The notes under the pieces were generated by a model that had not been told where the DNA came from, ran no database searches, and saw only the letters and a list, made by a program, of their open reading frames with translations. A program made the position numbers and the translations under genes. Below, piece by piece: positions 44,379-54,134 of a stretch of DNA of 64,000 nt (its first letter is position 1; each line of letters begins with the position of its first letter). Source of the stretch: Pseudoxanthomonas sp. CF125 (lineage in GTDB: Bacteria; Pseudomonadota; Gammaproteobacteria; Xanthomonadales; Xanthomonadaceae); contig NZ_FNLD01000001.1 in assembly GCF_900104085.1 (NCBI RefSeq), forward strand, positions 875,935 to 939,934, in the 5' to 3' direction.

Positions 44379-45374
44379 ATGAAAGCCATCGTCTGCGAAA
44401 GCTGGGGACCTCCCTCCTCGCTGCAGTTGCGTGACCTGCCCTCGCCCATTCCTGGTCCCACGCAGGTGCTGGTACGCACACGAGTGGCGGCGGTGAATTT
44501 TCCCGACGCCTTGATGGTTGCGGGCAAGTACCAGTTCAAACCCGAACTTCCCTTCTCGCCGGGCGGCGAACTATCCGGCGAGATCATCGCCGTCGGTAGC
44601 GAGGTCAAGCGCCTTGCGGTTGGCAACAAAGTAGTCGGCATCACCATGTTCGGAGCCTATGCGCAGGAAGTAGCGGTCGACGCGACCAATATTCTTCCGC
44701 TGCCCGATGAGATCGGCGATGAGGATCTGGAGCTGGCCGGCAGCTTCGTGTTGACCTACGGCACCTCGCTGCACGCATTGAAGGACCGCGCACAGGCGCA
44801 GGCCGGCGAAACCCTGCTGGTGCTGGGCGCCGGCGGCGGCGTGGGTCTGGCTGCGGTGGAAATAGGAAAACTGCTGGGCATGCGCGTCATCGCGGCTGCG
44901 TCCTCGACGGAAAAACTGGCGGCCGCGCGTGAACACGGCGCCGACGAAACCATCGACTATGCCAGCGAGGATTTGCGGGAACGCATCAAGGCCCTGACCG
45001 GCGGACGCGGCGTGGATGTGGTCTACGATCCTGTCGGAGGCGATCTGGCCGAGCCGGCGTTGCGCAGCGTGGGCTGGCGCGGTCGTTATCTGGTGGTCGG
45101 TTTTGCCGCCGGAGACATCCCGAAGATTCCCGCGAACCTGTTGCTGCTGAAAGGCAGTTCGCTGGTGGGCGTGTTCTGGGGCGAGTTCGTGCGCCGCGAA
45201 GCTGCCTTGAATGCGGAGAACATGGGCTTGCTGTTCTCCTGGCTGCGCGAGAAAAAAATCCATCCGCTGATCTCCCGACGCTACCCGCTTTCGCAGGCAT
45301 CGGATGCGCTCGACGCCCTGCTCGCCCGCAAGGCGATCGGCAAGCTGGTGGTGCTTCCACAGCAGGTCGAATAA
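44379..45374 (+). CDS. NADPH:quinone oxidoreductase family (zinc-less MDR)
   Basis: 331 residues of the medium-chain dehydrogenase/reductase fold. N-terminal V-N-F-P-D-A-L-M-V-A-G-K-Y, and nucleotide-binding G-A-G-G-G-V-G-L-A-A-V near 149-159. Structural and catalytic zinc Cys are absent, as in quinone reductase/crotonyl-CoA-reductase-like members. It probably reduces an alpha-beta unsaturated carbonyl with NADPH. Confidence 0.9.
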   Translation: MKAIVCESWGPPSSLQLRDLPSPIPGPTQVLVRTRVAAVNFPDALMVAGKYQFKPELPFSPGGELSGEIIAVGSEVKRLAVGNKVVGITMFGAYAQEVAVDATNILPLPDEIGDEDLELAGSFVLTYGTSLHALKDRAQAQAGETLLVLGAGGGVGLAAVEIGKLLGMRVIAAASSTEKLAAAREHGADETIDYASEDLRERIKALTGGRGVDVVYDPVGGDLAEPALRSVGWRGRYLVVGFAAGDIPKIPANLLLLKGSSLVGVFWGEFVRREAALNAENMGLLFSWLREKKIHPLISRRYPLSQASDALDALLARKAIGKLVVLPQQVE

Positions 45375-45479
45375 GCCTCGCGATAAGCCGCCGTAGGGCG
45401 GGCAGTGCCCGCCCTACCAGGCAAACGCTCCAGCGGCGGAAATCGAACCCAAAGAGATCGAAGGTTCCCGAGTTGCCCG

Positions 45480-46262
45480 CTATTCGGTGATATTCACCAG
45501 CGCATACAGAATGCGCAGATCCTCGACGCCCAGTTCGGTGGCGTCGGCGTCGATTCCCCGGTAATGCAAACGGAACGCGCGGACCGCGGCGGCATAGTCG
45601 TCCATCGAATAGCCGAGGATCCTGAGCGCGGACCTTGGATCGAAATTCGCAGGTGGATCGGCCAGTGGCGCGCTCGGCCAACGCCCGAATCCGGCTTGGG
45701 CAAGCCGCGCCCAGGGAAACAGCGGACCCGGATCGGTCTTGCGGGTCGGCGCCATATCGGCGTGGGCGATGACCTGATGGCGTGGAATATCCAGGCGCTT
45801 GCACAGGTCTTCCAGCAGCACCAGCAGTTTGTCGATCTGTTCGGCAGGAAACGGCTCGCTGCCGTTGTTGTCCAGCTCGATGCCTATCGAGGCCGAATTG
45901 ACGTCGCTGATCGTGCCCCAGCTGCCCGGGCCGGCATGCCATGCGCGCCGGTCTTCGGCGACCAGCTGGTAGAGCGCGCCGTCGCGGCCGATCAGGTAGT
46001 GGGAACTGACCGGGCCACCGCTGTTGCGGGTCCGCAAGGTATGCAAGCTCTGTTCCACCGAGTCCTGGGTGGTGGCATGGATGACGATCAGGGTGGCTTC
46101 GCGTGCGTTGTGGTTGGGCGAAGGCACCCAGCGCGCGAGCGGGTTATGCGGCGGCGCATGGGCGCAGCCCGCGAGCAGCGCTACCAGCAGCGCCGCTCCG
46201 GCTTGTGGCCACAGGCGTGGCTTCCTGATCGAACGACTTGCGCCGCAGCGTGCCATGCTCAT
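45480..46262 (-). CDS. AmiD-like N-acetylmuramoyl-L-alanine amidase lipoprotein
   Basis: 260 residues from ATG 46262; ATGA overlap with the stop of the preceding gene shows coupling. The lipobox L-L-A-G-C places the lipidated Cys at 33. Amidase_2 domain: V-I-H-A-T-T near 60 and Q-V-I-A-H-A-D-M near 165 provide zinc ligands, with S-S-H-Y-L-I-G, W-H-A-G-P-G and S-I-G-I-E-L-D between. It hydrolyses the MurNAc-L-Ala bond, releasing peptides from (anhydro)muropeptides in the periplasm. Close to AmiD of enterobacteria. Last gene of the minus arm of the muropeptide locus. Confidence 0.92.
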   Translation of the reverse strand: MSMARCGASRSIRKPRLWPQAGAALLVALLAGCAHAPPHNPLARWVPSPNHNAREATLIVIHATTQDSVEQSLHTLRTRNSGGPVSSHYLIGRDGALYQLVAEDRRAWHAGPGSWGTISDVNSASIGIELDNNGSEPFPAEQIDKLLVLLEDLCKRLDIPRHQVIAHADMAPTRKTDPGPLFPWARLAQAGFGRWPSAPLADPPANFDPRSALRILGYSMDDYAAAVRAFRLHYRGIDADATELGVEDLRILYALVNITE

Positions 46263-47308
46263 CGCCCCGACCCGATCGCCAGTTCCGCGATCTTCCTGGC
46301 GGCCGCATAGGGCTCGGGATCGTCCCGGTTGGTAAGCACGATCACGGTCAGGCGCCGCTGCGGATAACGCACGATCACATTGCGGAAACCAATGCTTTCG
46401 CCAGAATGCCATAACGTCTCGCCGGTGATGCGCCAGCCGAAACCATAGCGGATATCGGGTACATCGGTAACCACGTGCGGCGCGAACATGAGCTTGCGCG
46501 ATTCATCGCTCAGCAGACGGTCGTCGTACAGCGCGGCATCCCATCTGGCCAGGTCGTCGATGGAGGAATAGATGCCGCCATCGCCCAGCACCGCGCTGGT
46601 CGCGCTTTGATCGGTGCGGATCCAGCTCTCCGCCGATTCGCTATAGCCGTAGGCGCGGTCGGCGATGGCGGGACCTCCCTCCACGAAAGCCAGCGTGTGC
46701 GCCATGCCCAGCGGCTGGAAGATGCGCAGCCGCAGGAAGTCGGCGAAAGCCTGTCCCGATGCGCGTTCCACTATCAACGCCAGCAGCGCATAGCCGCTGT
46801 TGCTGTAGCGATAGCCGGTGCCGGGCGGGAAATTGGTTTTGTCCTGCGTTTTCAGCAGGCGCAGGACATCGGCATCGTGCAATTGGCCGGTGAAATCGGC
46901 CGGCATGACATCCTCGTAGTCGATCAGGCCGGAGCTGTGAGTCAGCAGGTGCCGTACGGTGATGGAATCGGCGGAAGCCGGCAACGACGGCAGCCATCGC
47001 CGCACGCCGTCGTCCAGCGACAGGCGCCCCTCTTCCACCAGCAACAGGATCGCCGCAGCGGTGAACTGCTTGGTCACCGAAGCCAGCCGATAGTTGGTGG
47101 TCGGTGTGGCGGCGGTGCGTGTTTCCCTGTCCGCGAGACCGTAGGACTTGCGCAGTAGCGGGACACCGTCGCGCAGCACCAGGACCGAAGCGCCGGGCGC
47201 GTCGCCTGTGTAGCTTTCCATCAGGGCATCCACTGCCTGGGTAGGGAATTCGTTCGCAGCGATGGCGGAAACAGGAGTCATAAGCAGGAGCAAAAGGACC
47301 AGACGCAT
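46259..47308 (-). CDS. serine hydrolase (penicillin-recognising family)
   Basis: 349 residues with signal peptide (about 1-18). Motifs: S77-V-T-K80, Y168-S-N170, and H301-S-G303. This is the usual set of class C beta-lactamase-like D-aminopeptidases/DD-peptidases/esterases. In this locus a role on D-Ala-containing peptides is likely (inference). 32 bases after the VanX-like gene and 4-base overlap with the amidase. Confidence 0.9.
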   Translation of the reverse strand: MRLVLLLLLMTPVSAIAANEFPTQAVDALMESYTGDAPGASVLVLRDGVPLLRKSYGLADRETRTAATPTTNYRLASVTKQFTAAAILLLVEEGRLSLDDGVRRWLPSLPASADSITVRHLLTHSSGLIDYEDVMPADFTGQLHDADVLRLLKTQDKTNFPPGTGYRYSNSGYALLALIVERASGQAFADFLRLRIFQPLGMAHTLAFVEGGPAIADRAYGYSESAESWIRTDQSATSAVLGDGGIYSSIDDLARWDAALYDDRLLSDESRKLMFAPHVVTDVPDIRYGFGWRITGETLWHSGESIGFRNVIVRYPQRRLTVIVLTNRDDPEPYAAARKIAELAIGSGR

Positions 47309-47340
47309 GGATGGAATTCCGCGCAGACCTGCAAGGCAGG

Positions 47341-48081
47341 CTATTCGATGGGAACGTCGTAGAGCACTTTGGAATCATGGGAGGCCAGCGTGTAGTGCCA
47401 CCATTCCTGCGGATAATTCTTGAAACCCTCTTGCGCCATGGCGCGTAGCAGACGTTGGCGATTCTCGTGCTGCGCCGTGGTGGCCTGCGGCGAATCGGTA
47501 TTGGCGCGCGGATCGAAGAAGTCGAACTCCGTACCCATGTCCAACGGAACGCATTGGCCGTCTGGTGTGCGACAGTCCAGCAAGGTGAGGTCCAGGGTAG
47601 CGCCGCGGCTGTGGCCCGAGACCGGCGCAATGTAATCGCCCAGCAACTTGGTTTTATCCAGGTTCGGGTAATAGCGTGGCTTGGTGCGCTGGTCCTGCAG
47701 GTCGGCGGCCCAGCGAACGAAATGGCGAACCGCGCGTGCCGGCCGGTAGCAGTCGAACACCCGCAGGCGGAATCCTTGCTGCCGCAGGGACTGCTCGACG
47801 CGTTGCAAGGCCTGCGCCGCCGGCTCGCTCAGATAGCAGCGGGCCGTGCCATAGCCTTCCACCGGCGTTCCCACGAAATTCTCCGACCCCGCGTAACGGA
47901 TCTGCTGGGAGATGTCGGGCACCAAGGTGCGGATATCGACCAGGCCAGCATCTTCGAACGTATGCGCACTGGAGACCGCAGACGCTGGCGTCGGACCGGA
48001 CGCGCAGCCCGCGCACGCCAGCGCGAGGCATGTCAGAAGCGCAGCGAGGCCGTGTGCCGTTCGCTGCCCCCGCTCACTCAC
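47341..48081 (-). CDS. D-alanyl-D-alanine dipeptidase (VanX/DdpX-like) lipoprotein
   Basis: 246 residues. Cys26 after a hydrophobic stretch ending L-A-C-A-G makes it a likely lipoprotein. Zinc ligands of the M15D fold: S-G-H157-S-R-G-A-T-L-D164 and Q-E226-W-W-H229. It hydrolyses free D-Ala-D-Ala; family members also serve vancomycin resistance, but here the peptidoglycan-recycling context and lack of vanHA suggest catabolism. 8-base overlap with the next upstream gene. Confidence 0.92.
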   Translation of the reverse strand: MSERGQRTAHGLAALLTCLALACAGCASGPTPASAVSSAHTFEDAGLVDIRTLVPDISQQIRYAGSENFVGTPVEGYGTARCYLSEPAAQALQRVEQSLRQQGFRLRVFDCYRPARAVRHFVRWAADLQDQRTKPRYYPNLDKTKLLGDYIAPVSGHSRGATLDLTLLDCRTPDGQCVPLDMGTEFDFFDPRANTDSPQATTAQHENRQRLLRAMAQEGFKNYPQEWWHYTLASHDSKVLYDVPIE

Positions 48082-49666
48082 AGCCGCGTACCCGTTCGAA
48101 GGCCAGGTCTTCGTAGTCGTAGCTGAAATCCGCCTCCGGATCGACCTTGGCCAGGGTCAGCCGCGCCGGCCCGGAAGGATTGTCCCTGCGGAAATCCAGC
48201 CATGCCTCCGCATCCACGCTGTCGTGGTCCCAATCCACCACGTATCGGTCGCCGCTGCGCATGATGCGGCCCGAGAGCATCGGCGACTTATCCGAAACGA
48301 AACGGGCTTGCCCGCCTTCGGGACAGATGCGCGCCTCGCCGAACCAGGGATCGCGATAAACACCGAACCATTGGCCGAATTGCTTCAGCGTCGGTGTTTC
48401 GCGCCTGACGACAGGCTGCTGCGTCTCAGGGCGTTTGGATTCGGATTCGCGTTCGAGCTCATCGGCGTAATAAGCCACGCCGCGACCATCCGCCGGCTTG
48501 GTGAATCGTTTCAGCAGAACCTCGTTCAACACGGTACGCGCGCCCTCCGCTTCGCCGTTGATCAACACCACGAAGCCGGACTTACGGTCCGGCAACAGGG
48601 TCATGACCGAATACATTCCCGACAATGTGCCCGTATGCGAAACCGTATACGCCCCATCGACGTCGGCGATTCGCCAGCCGTATCCGTACGCGAACAGACG
48701 CGTGCCGTCCCAGGCCCGGCGGCGTGCGGAGATGGGCATGGGCGTCCGCGGAACCCACGCCGCCTGCCGCTGCTCGAACGACAGCCAAGCCTGCTGCGTG
48801 GCGTCCGGCGCCAGCCAGTTACTGGCCCACTTCAGCATGTCGTCGAGACTGCAGCGGATGCCGCCGGCCGCAGCCGAGACCAGCGGCTCCACGGTTGCCC
48901 CATCCGCCTTGACGACCATGTTGCGGCCATCGACACGGTTGTGGGGCTGGGCGACATCGCCAACCTGGTCCGGCCGCCATGCGCCCGCTCGGCAACGCGA
49001 CAATCCCAGCGGCTGGAACAGTTCCCGTTGAACCAGTTCTTCATAGGAAGCGCCGCCCGCTGCCGCGGCGACTTCGCCCGCCACTACGTACAGCAAATTG
49101 TCGTAGGCATAACCGGAGCGAAAGCTGTAAGCGGGCTTGATATGCGCCAGGCCGGCGATGATGTCGGCGCGGCTGAAACGGTTCGGTTCCGGCCACAGCA
49201 TCAGGTCGCCGCCGCCCTCCGGCAGACCGCTGTTGTGCACCAGCAGATCCTTGACCTGCATGTTCCGGGTGACCCACGGGTCGTACATGCGGAACGACGG
49301 CAGGTATTTGATCACCGGATCCTCCCAGCGCAGCTTGCCGGCATCTACCAGACGAGCGAGCACGCTGGCAGTCATCGCTTTGCTATTGGAGGCGATCTTG
49401 AAAAGGGTGTGGGAGGTGATGGGTTGGCCGGAGCCGCTTGCAAGCTCGCCGCGCGTGCCGGTATAGACGACCTTGCCGTCTTCGATCACTCCAACGGCGA
49501 TTCCGGGAAGGCGGTAACGGGCGGCTGTTGCATCGACGATGGCATCGAGTTCGGCATTGCCGGGACGCTCGCTTGCAAGAGTTGTGGATTCCTCTCCCGC
49601 CAATGCGAACAACGGAAAAAACAAAGCGAGCGCAAGCCAGCAAGCGATCCGATACGAACCGAGCAT
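48074..49666 (-). CDS. serine hydrolase with C-terminal extra domain
   Basis: 530 residues from ATG 49666, chosen because it overlaps the upstream TAA as TAATG. Signal peptide about 1-23. Motifs: S93-N-S-K96, Y188-D-N190 and H-T-G-T-L-S-G later. Residues ~390-530 form a beta-rich C-terminal domain as in DAP/D-aminopeptidase-like members (lipocalin-type). Function likely peptidase/esterase on D-amino acid substrates. Second of four such genes in the window. Confidence 0.88.
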   Translation of the reverse strand: MLGSYRIACWLALALFFPLFALAGEESTTLASERPGNAELDAIVDATAARYRLPGIAVGVIEDGKVVYTGTRGELASGSGQPITSHTLFKIASNSKAMTASVLARLVDAGKLRWEDPVIKYLPSFRMYDPWVTRNMQVKDLLVHNSGLPEGGGDLMLWPEPNRFSRADIIAGLAHIKPAYSFRSGYAYDNLLYVVAGEVAAAAGGASYEELVQRELFQPLGLSRCRAGAWRPDQVGDVAQPHNRVDGRNMVVKADGATVEPLVSAAAGGIRCSLDDMLKWASNWLAPDATQQAWLSFEQRQAAWVPRTPMPISARRRAWDGTRLFAYGYGWRIADVDGAYTVSHTGTLSGMYSVMTLLPDRKSGFVVLINGEAEGARTVLNEVLLKRFTKPADGRGVAYYADELERESESKRPETQQPVVRRETPTLKQFGQWFGVYRDPWFGEARICPEGGQARFVSDKSPMLSGRIMRSGDRYVVDWDHDSVDAEAWLDFRRDNPSGPARLTLAKVDPEADFSYDYEDLAFERVRGCE

Positions 49667-50982
49667 TACAAAGCCCTCCACGACGTGGCCGCCTGCTCGC
49701 CCGCCACCATTTCCTCGAAGGATTGCCCGCGCCGGATCAGCGCATAACGGCCATCATCGACCAATACTTCGGCGATGAGCGGCCTGGAATTGTAGGTCGA
49801 GGACATCGACGCACCATAAGCGCCCGCGCCGCGTATGGCCAGCAGGTCGCCCGCTGCGCATGGCGGAAGCATGCGTGCGGTCGCCAACGTGTCGCCGGTT
49901 TCGCAAACCGGGCCGACGATATCGTAGGCGACGCTCACTTGCGCCCTGCCTTCGCCCGAAGCCACCTTCTCGATGTCATGCCAGGCGTCATACAGGCTGG
50001 GACGCAACAGGTCGTTCATTGCCGCGTCCACGACAAGGAACCGCCGTTTGTCGTTGCCCTTGACCCGGATGACCCGAGTCAGCAGCACGCCGGCTTCGGC
50101 TACGAGATAACGGCCAGGCTCCAGGATTACCCTACCCTCGAAGCCCGCCAATGCCTCTTTGATCGCCTGTACATAGCCTTGCAGTTCGACGGGGCGGTCG
50201 TGGCCCTTGCGGTACACCACTCCCAGTCCGCCACCGACATCGATGCTGTCGATGCGGTGTCCGTCCTCGCTTAGTTCGCGCCAGAAGGCGGCGAGTCTTC
50301 GCAATGCCTGTCGCATGGGCTCCAGTTCGAGAATCTGCGAGCCGATATGCATATGCAGGCCGTCCAGCCGCACGTTGCCGCGCCGGCCCGCATCGGCGAA
50401 CCATTGCCTGGCTTCATCGATGCTCACGCCGAATTTGTTCTCGGCCTTGCCGGTGGAGATCTTGCCGTGGGTGCGTGCGTCCACATCGGGGTTGATGCGC
50501 ACTGCCGCGCGGGCGATTACGTCGCGCTGGTGGGCGATGCGCTGCAGTGCTTCCAGCTCATCGGCCGACTCCACGTTGAATCGGCCCACACCGGCTTCGA
50601 GCGCCTCAGCGATCTCGGCGTCCGACTTGCCGACGCCGGAAAAGACGATCCTGGACGCCGGTATTCCTGCCCGCAGGCTGCGGCGCAATTCACCGCAGGA
50701 CACGATGTCCGCACCCACGCCGGCTTCGGCCATCAGTTGCAGGATCGCCAGAGTCGGGTTGGCTTTCACCGCGAAGCAGACGGCCGCATCCATGCCGGCC
50801 AACGCGTGCTGCAGTCCGGCGATGCGCTGCCGGATTGCATTGGCCGAGTAGGCGTAGAACGGGGTGGCCTGGGTGTTGCCCAGCGAAAGCAGGTCGATGC
50901 CATCGAACCGGTCGTTCTCTGGAACGGCAGGCCGGCTTGTCTGTGCCGCCGCTATCTCTGCAGAGTCGGTAGAACACTCCAA
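49666..50982 (-). CDS. lysA: diaminopimelate decarboxylase-like PLP enzyme
   Basis: 438 residues, fold III PLP decarboxylase. Lys73 in F-A-V-K-A-N-P binds PLP; G-G-G-L-G-V-V near 250-256 holds phosphate; Cys360 in V-C-E-T-G-D is the active-site Cys supplied by the partner subunit; E-P-G-R-Y near 288 and Y-N-S-R at the end. DapDC converts meso-DAP to L-lysine. Its position at the head of a muropeptide operon, and not with other lysine genes, suggests a catabolic role on released DAP. TTG start with AGGAGG 9 bases upstream. Confidence 0.9.
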   Translation of the reverse strand: MECSTDSAEIAAAQTSRPAVPENDRFDGIDLLSLGNTQATPFYAYSANAIRQRIAGLQHALAGMDAAVCFAVKANPTLAILQLMAEAGVGADIVSCGELRRSLRAGIPASRIVFSGVGKSDAEIAEALEAGVGRFNVESADELEALQRIAHQRDVIARAAVRINPDVDARTHGKISTGKAENKFGVSIDEARQWFADAGRRGNVRLDGLHMHIGSQILELEPMRQALRRLAAFWRELSEDGHRIDSIDVGGGLGVVYRKGHDRPVELQGYVQAIKEALAGFEGRVILEPGRYLVAEAGVLLTRVIRVKGNDKRRFLVVDAAMNDLLRPSLYDAWHDIEKVASGEGRAQVSVAYDIVGPVCETGDTLATARMLPPCAAGDLLAIRGAGAYGASMSSTYNSRPLIAEVLVDDGRYALIRRGQSFEEMVAGEQAATSWRAL

Positions 50983-51142
50983 GACGGTAAACCTCCTGTG
51001 CTCGGATCGATGCGCGCTTGTTCCTGCGCGGATATCCGGATATCCGTCGAGCCTATGCCTTCATCCAAGACACCTAGCTAATGATTTGGAAGGCGCAGCC
51101 GCCATTGCGACGGCTGCGCCCCAGCCTTGCAGGCGACTGGAA

Positions 51143-54091
51143 TCAGAAATTCCAGGTCACCACCAGGTTCATGTAGCGCGGCGATTGCCAGACCGTGCCC
51201 TGGCCGAAGTAAGGCATCCGCACGCCTGGCTGGCGTTCGTAGCGGGAATGCACATTGACTACCGCCTGATTGTTGAACAGGTTGTACACGGAGAAGCGCG
51301 CCTTCAAGTCAATGCCTTCGACCGGGAGGGTCCAGGTCACGTTGACGCCCATGTCCCAGACCCACGGCATGCGGCCAAACGCACCGCGCTCCGTATAGAC
51401 CAGCTCCCGCGTACGCCAGTCGGAACAGTTGGCCACGCACAACCAGCCCGAACCGCCGCCGCTGAATTCACCGGGGCCCATGCCGCGGTTGTCGTTGGGC
51501 CAGACCACGCCAAAGGCGGTGATGGGGCCGCCGGAGCGCGCGGAGAGCGTGCTGCCGAAGCTCCACGTGTCGTTGAGCTTGTAGCCGCCACGCAGCTTGA
51601 TCTGGTGGCGGAAGTCGTTGAACAGGACGCCGTAGCGTTCGTTGACGGCCGGGTGGTCGTAATACTGCACCAGGTTGGTGTCTGCATAGCCCGTGTCCGA
51701 GCTCACCGGGCCCTCGATGTTGCCCTCGCTCTTGGACCAGAGGTAGCTGGCATTGAAGAACCACTTGTCGTCCCATGCGCGGTCAAGCTGGAACTCCACC
51801 GCCTTGTAGGTGCGCTTGGGTTTCTTGTAACCCATCAGCGCGCCGCTGCCGCTCGCTATGTATCCCTCCTCGGAGGAGTCGAATTCAACCCAGTCATTCG
51901 TACTCTCGCACCACAAGGTCGCCGTTTCACCAGGGTTGATGATTGGGAAGCTCGAATACCCGGGGCATCCCTGGAGACGGTTGATGCGCACGTCTTCTAC
52001 GGCGCGGTTGACTTTGCGGTAGGTGGCGTTGACGCCATACGACCATTCCTGGTTGATCGCCTGCTGGAAGCCCAGGATGAACTCGTCCTGGAACACCATT
52101 TTCAGGTCGCGCGCAACTTCGGTACGGATATCGTCGGGTGCGGGGACGTTGCCGTCGGTATTGACCGGGCCGATCTGCGATCCGAGATTGGGGACAAGAT
52201 AGGGCTCACCGGTTACCGGATGGCTCATCTCGTCCCAGCCATTGAACACATAGTAGGTGTGCTCGTCCGTGGTTCCACCACCGAAATAGTCGGCGAGCTT
52301 GTTGGTCAGAGGCAGGTAGTAGCGGCCCGCGTTGCCGAATATCTTGGTGGTACCGTCGCCCTTCATGTCCCAGCTGAACCCGAGGCGCGGGGACATCATG
52401 TCGCTGAAGTCGGCTTTGGCGAAGCTCGCGCCTGAGGCGAGCTTGTTGTGGAACTTGTCGAACCGCACGCCAAGGTTCAACAGCAGGTTGGGCGTGACGC
52501 TCCAGTTGTCTTCCACATAGAACGCCTGCGCTTCTGTCGTGACTGGGGAGCCCGTGATGTAACGGCGTGCATCGATGATCTGAGTGACGCCGGCCGGGAC
52601 AACGGTGCCGTTAAGCGACGCGCCGGGGACGACGGTTTGCAACTCATAGCTCCGGCCATCGCCCGGGTATACAACTGAACTATCGGAATCCATCACCTCC
52701 TGGTCCAGGCCAAAACGCAGCAGGTGGTCACCTAGCGTCCACTCGAAATCGAGGCGTGCTGCTTCGCGCTTGTCATAGCGGCTGCTGGCACTGGTATTGG
52801 TCGGATGGCAACCTTCAGGCCCTCTGGGGCGTCCAGAGACTCTGATGATGCTGCACTCGCTGTCCAATGGGCTTCCGCTGAGGGAACTGCGCTTGTTCAC
52901 GCCATACATCGCCTTGGCCACGAAATTATCGGTGAAATGACCCGTATAGGTGGCCGACCAGTTGTCGCCGCCGGACCCTGAACTGCTGTCGCCTTGCCAA
53001 TCGCCCCGCTCAGAGGTGTCCCAGGTGTAGCCGTAGGTGCTGGTGACCGAGTCGGATTTGTCGGAGAAGGCCAGCAGTTCCAGCGAGTGATCATCGTTGA
53101 TGCGCCAATCGAGCTTGGCGCCCCAGAAATCGTTGTTGCTCTTGGTGATGAAAGCGTCGCTCGTGTCGATGTCCTTCGAGTCGTTGTCGCGATTCTCATA
53201 CATGGCGAAGAAGAACAGCCTGTCCTTCACGATGGGACCGGACGCCCATACGTTGGTCTTGAACAACGGGCTGGTGTCGCGGCTGGTGCGATCCCGCTCA
53301 TCGAGACTGCCGTCGGAATGGAAGTGGTCCTCTTTCGACGCCGCCCAGGCCGATGGCTCCATCGTCACTTCCACGCCACCATGGAATTCGTTGCCGCCGG
53401 ACCGCGTGATGGCGTTGATGACGCCGCCGGTACTGCGGCCGAATTCCGCCGAATAGCCACCGGTCTTGACCTGGAATTCTTCGTAGAAGGCGAATGGCAC
53501 CGAAGAAAAACCCCGACGGAGATAAGGGTCGGTCACATTCAGACCGTTGATGTAAACGGCGTTCTCCGCCACTGAAGAACCGCCGAAGGTGAGACCGCCG
53601 AAAGTAGCGCCCGACGCGACCACGCCCGGCGCCAGCAACGCAACGGACGTCAGATTCTGGTCGACCGGCAACCGGGCCAGCTCCTGGCGGGTGATGTTGG
53701 TCGCCGTTTCCGTCGAGCGCACGTCGACGCGGTTCACGATGCGCGAACCGATAACCTGCACCACGTCCAGGTCTACTGCGCCTCCGCCGGTCAGGTTCAC
53801 CGTGGTGGTGCCGCCCAGCGACACACTGATGGAGATCGGCGCACCGCTACCTGCGACTAGGGTGTAATCACCCGGCGGTAATTGCGCCACCCGGTAAGTG
53901 CCTTCCTTGCCGACCGTCACCGTACGACTCAGGCCGGTGTCGGGACTGGTGACCGTGATTTGCTCGCCGGCATTGGCACGTCCGGCCACTGCGCCGGTCA
54001 CGCTTTGCGCCATCGCCAACGGTGCCATGGACGCCAGACACGACCCCAGTGCGATACACAGAGCGGCCCTACGCAAAACTTTGCTGTTCAT
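51143..54091 (-). CDS. Oar-like TonB-dependent receptor
   Basis: 982 residues. Signal peptide about 1-28 (A-M-A-Q). An N-terminal carboxypeptidase-regulatory-like domain (about 30-110), a TonB box region near V-V-Q-V-I-G-S-R-I, plug domain (about 120-250, L-P-V-D-Q-N-L-T-S-V and V-Y-I-N-G-L-N-V), then a large 22-strand barrel ending W-N-F. Four Cys occur in extracellular-loop-like segments. It would import a large ligand, such as peptidoglycan fragments, across the outer membrane (inference from neighbours). GGAGAG before the ATG. Confidence 0.92.
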   Translation of the reverse strand: MNSKVLRRAALCIALGSCLASMAPLAMAQSVTGAVAGRANAGEQITVTSPDTGLSRTVTVGKEGTYRVAQLPPGDYTLVAGSGAPISISVSLGGTTTVNLTGGGAVDLDVVQVIGSRIVNRVDVRSTETATNITRQELARLPVDQNLTSVALLAPGVVASGATFGGLTFGGSSVAENAVYINGLNVTDPYLRRGFSSVPFAFYEEFQVKTGGYSAEFGRSTGGVINAITRSGGNEFHGGVEVTMEPSAWAASKEDHFHSDGSLDERDRTSRDTSPLFKTNVWASGPIVKDRLFFFAMYENRDNDSKDIDTSDAFITKSNNDFWGAKLDWRINDDHSLELLAFSDKSDSVTSTYGYTWDTSERGDWQGDSSSGSGGDNWSATYTGHFTDNFVAKAMYGVNKRSSLSGSPLDSECSIIRVSGRPRGPEGCHPTNTSASSRYDKREAARLDFEWTLGDHLLRFGLDQEVMDSDSSVVYPGDGRSYELQTVVPGASLNGTVVPAGVTQIIDARRYITGSPVTTEAQAFYVEDNWSVTPNLLLNLGVRFDKFHNKLASGASFAKADFSDMMSPRLGFSWDMKGDGTTKIFGNAGRYYLPLTNKLADYFGGGTTDEHTYYVFNGWDEMSHPVTGEPYLVPNLGSQIGPVNTDGNVPAPDDIRTEVARDLKMVFQDEFILGFQQAINQEWSYGVNATYRKVNRAVEDVRINRLQGCPGYSSFPIINPGETATLWCESTNDWVEFDSSEEGYIASGSGALMGYKKPKRTYKAVEFQLDRAWDDKWFFNASYLWSKSEGNIEGPVSSDTGYADTNLVQYYDHPAVNERYGVLFNDFRHQIKLRGGYKLNDTWSFGSTLSARSGGPITAFGVVWPNDNRGMGPGEFSGGGSGWLCVANCSDWRTRELVYTERGAFGRMPWVWDMGVNVTWTLPVEGIDLKARFSVYNLFNNQAVVNVHSRYERQPGVRMPYFGQGTVWQSPRYMNLVVTWNF

Positions 54092-54134
54092 CCCCGATCT
54101 CTCCTGCTGAGTTGGTTGGTGGGTTCCCGCCCCG

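Noticed and set aside
47341-48081. Vancomycin resistance vanX operon
   Set aside because: No vanH, vanA or VanRS genes; the gene is coupled to murein peptidases.
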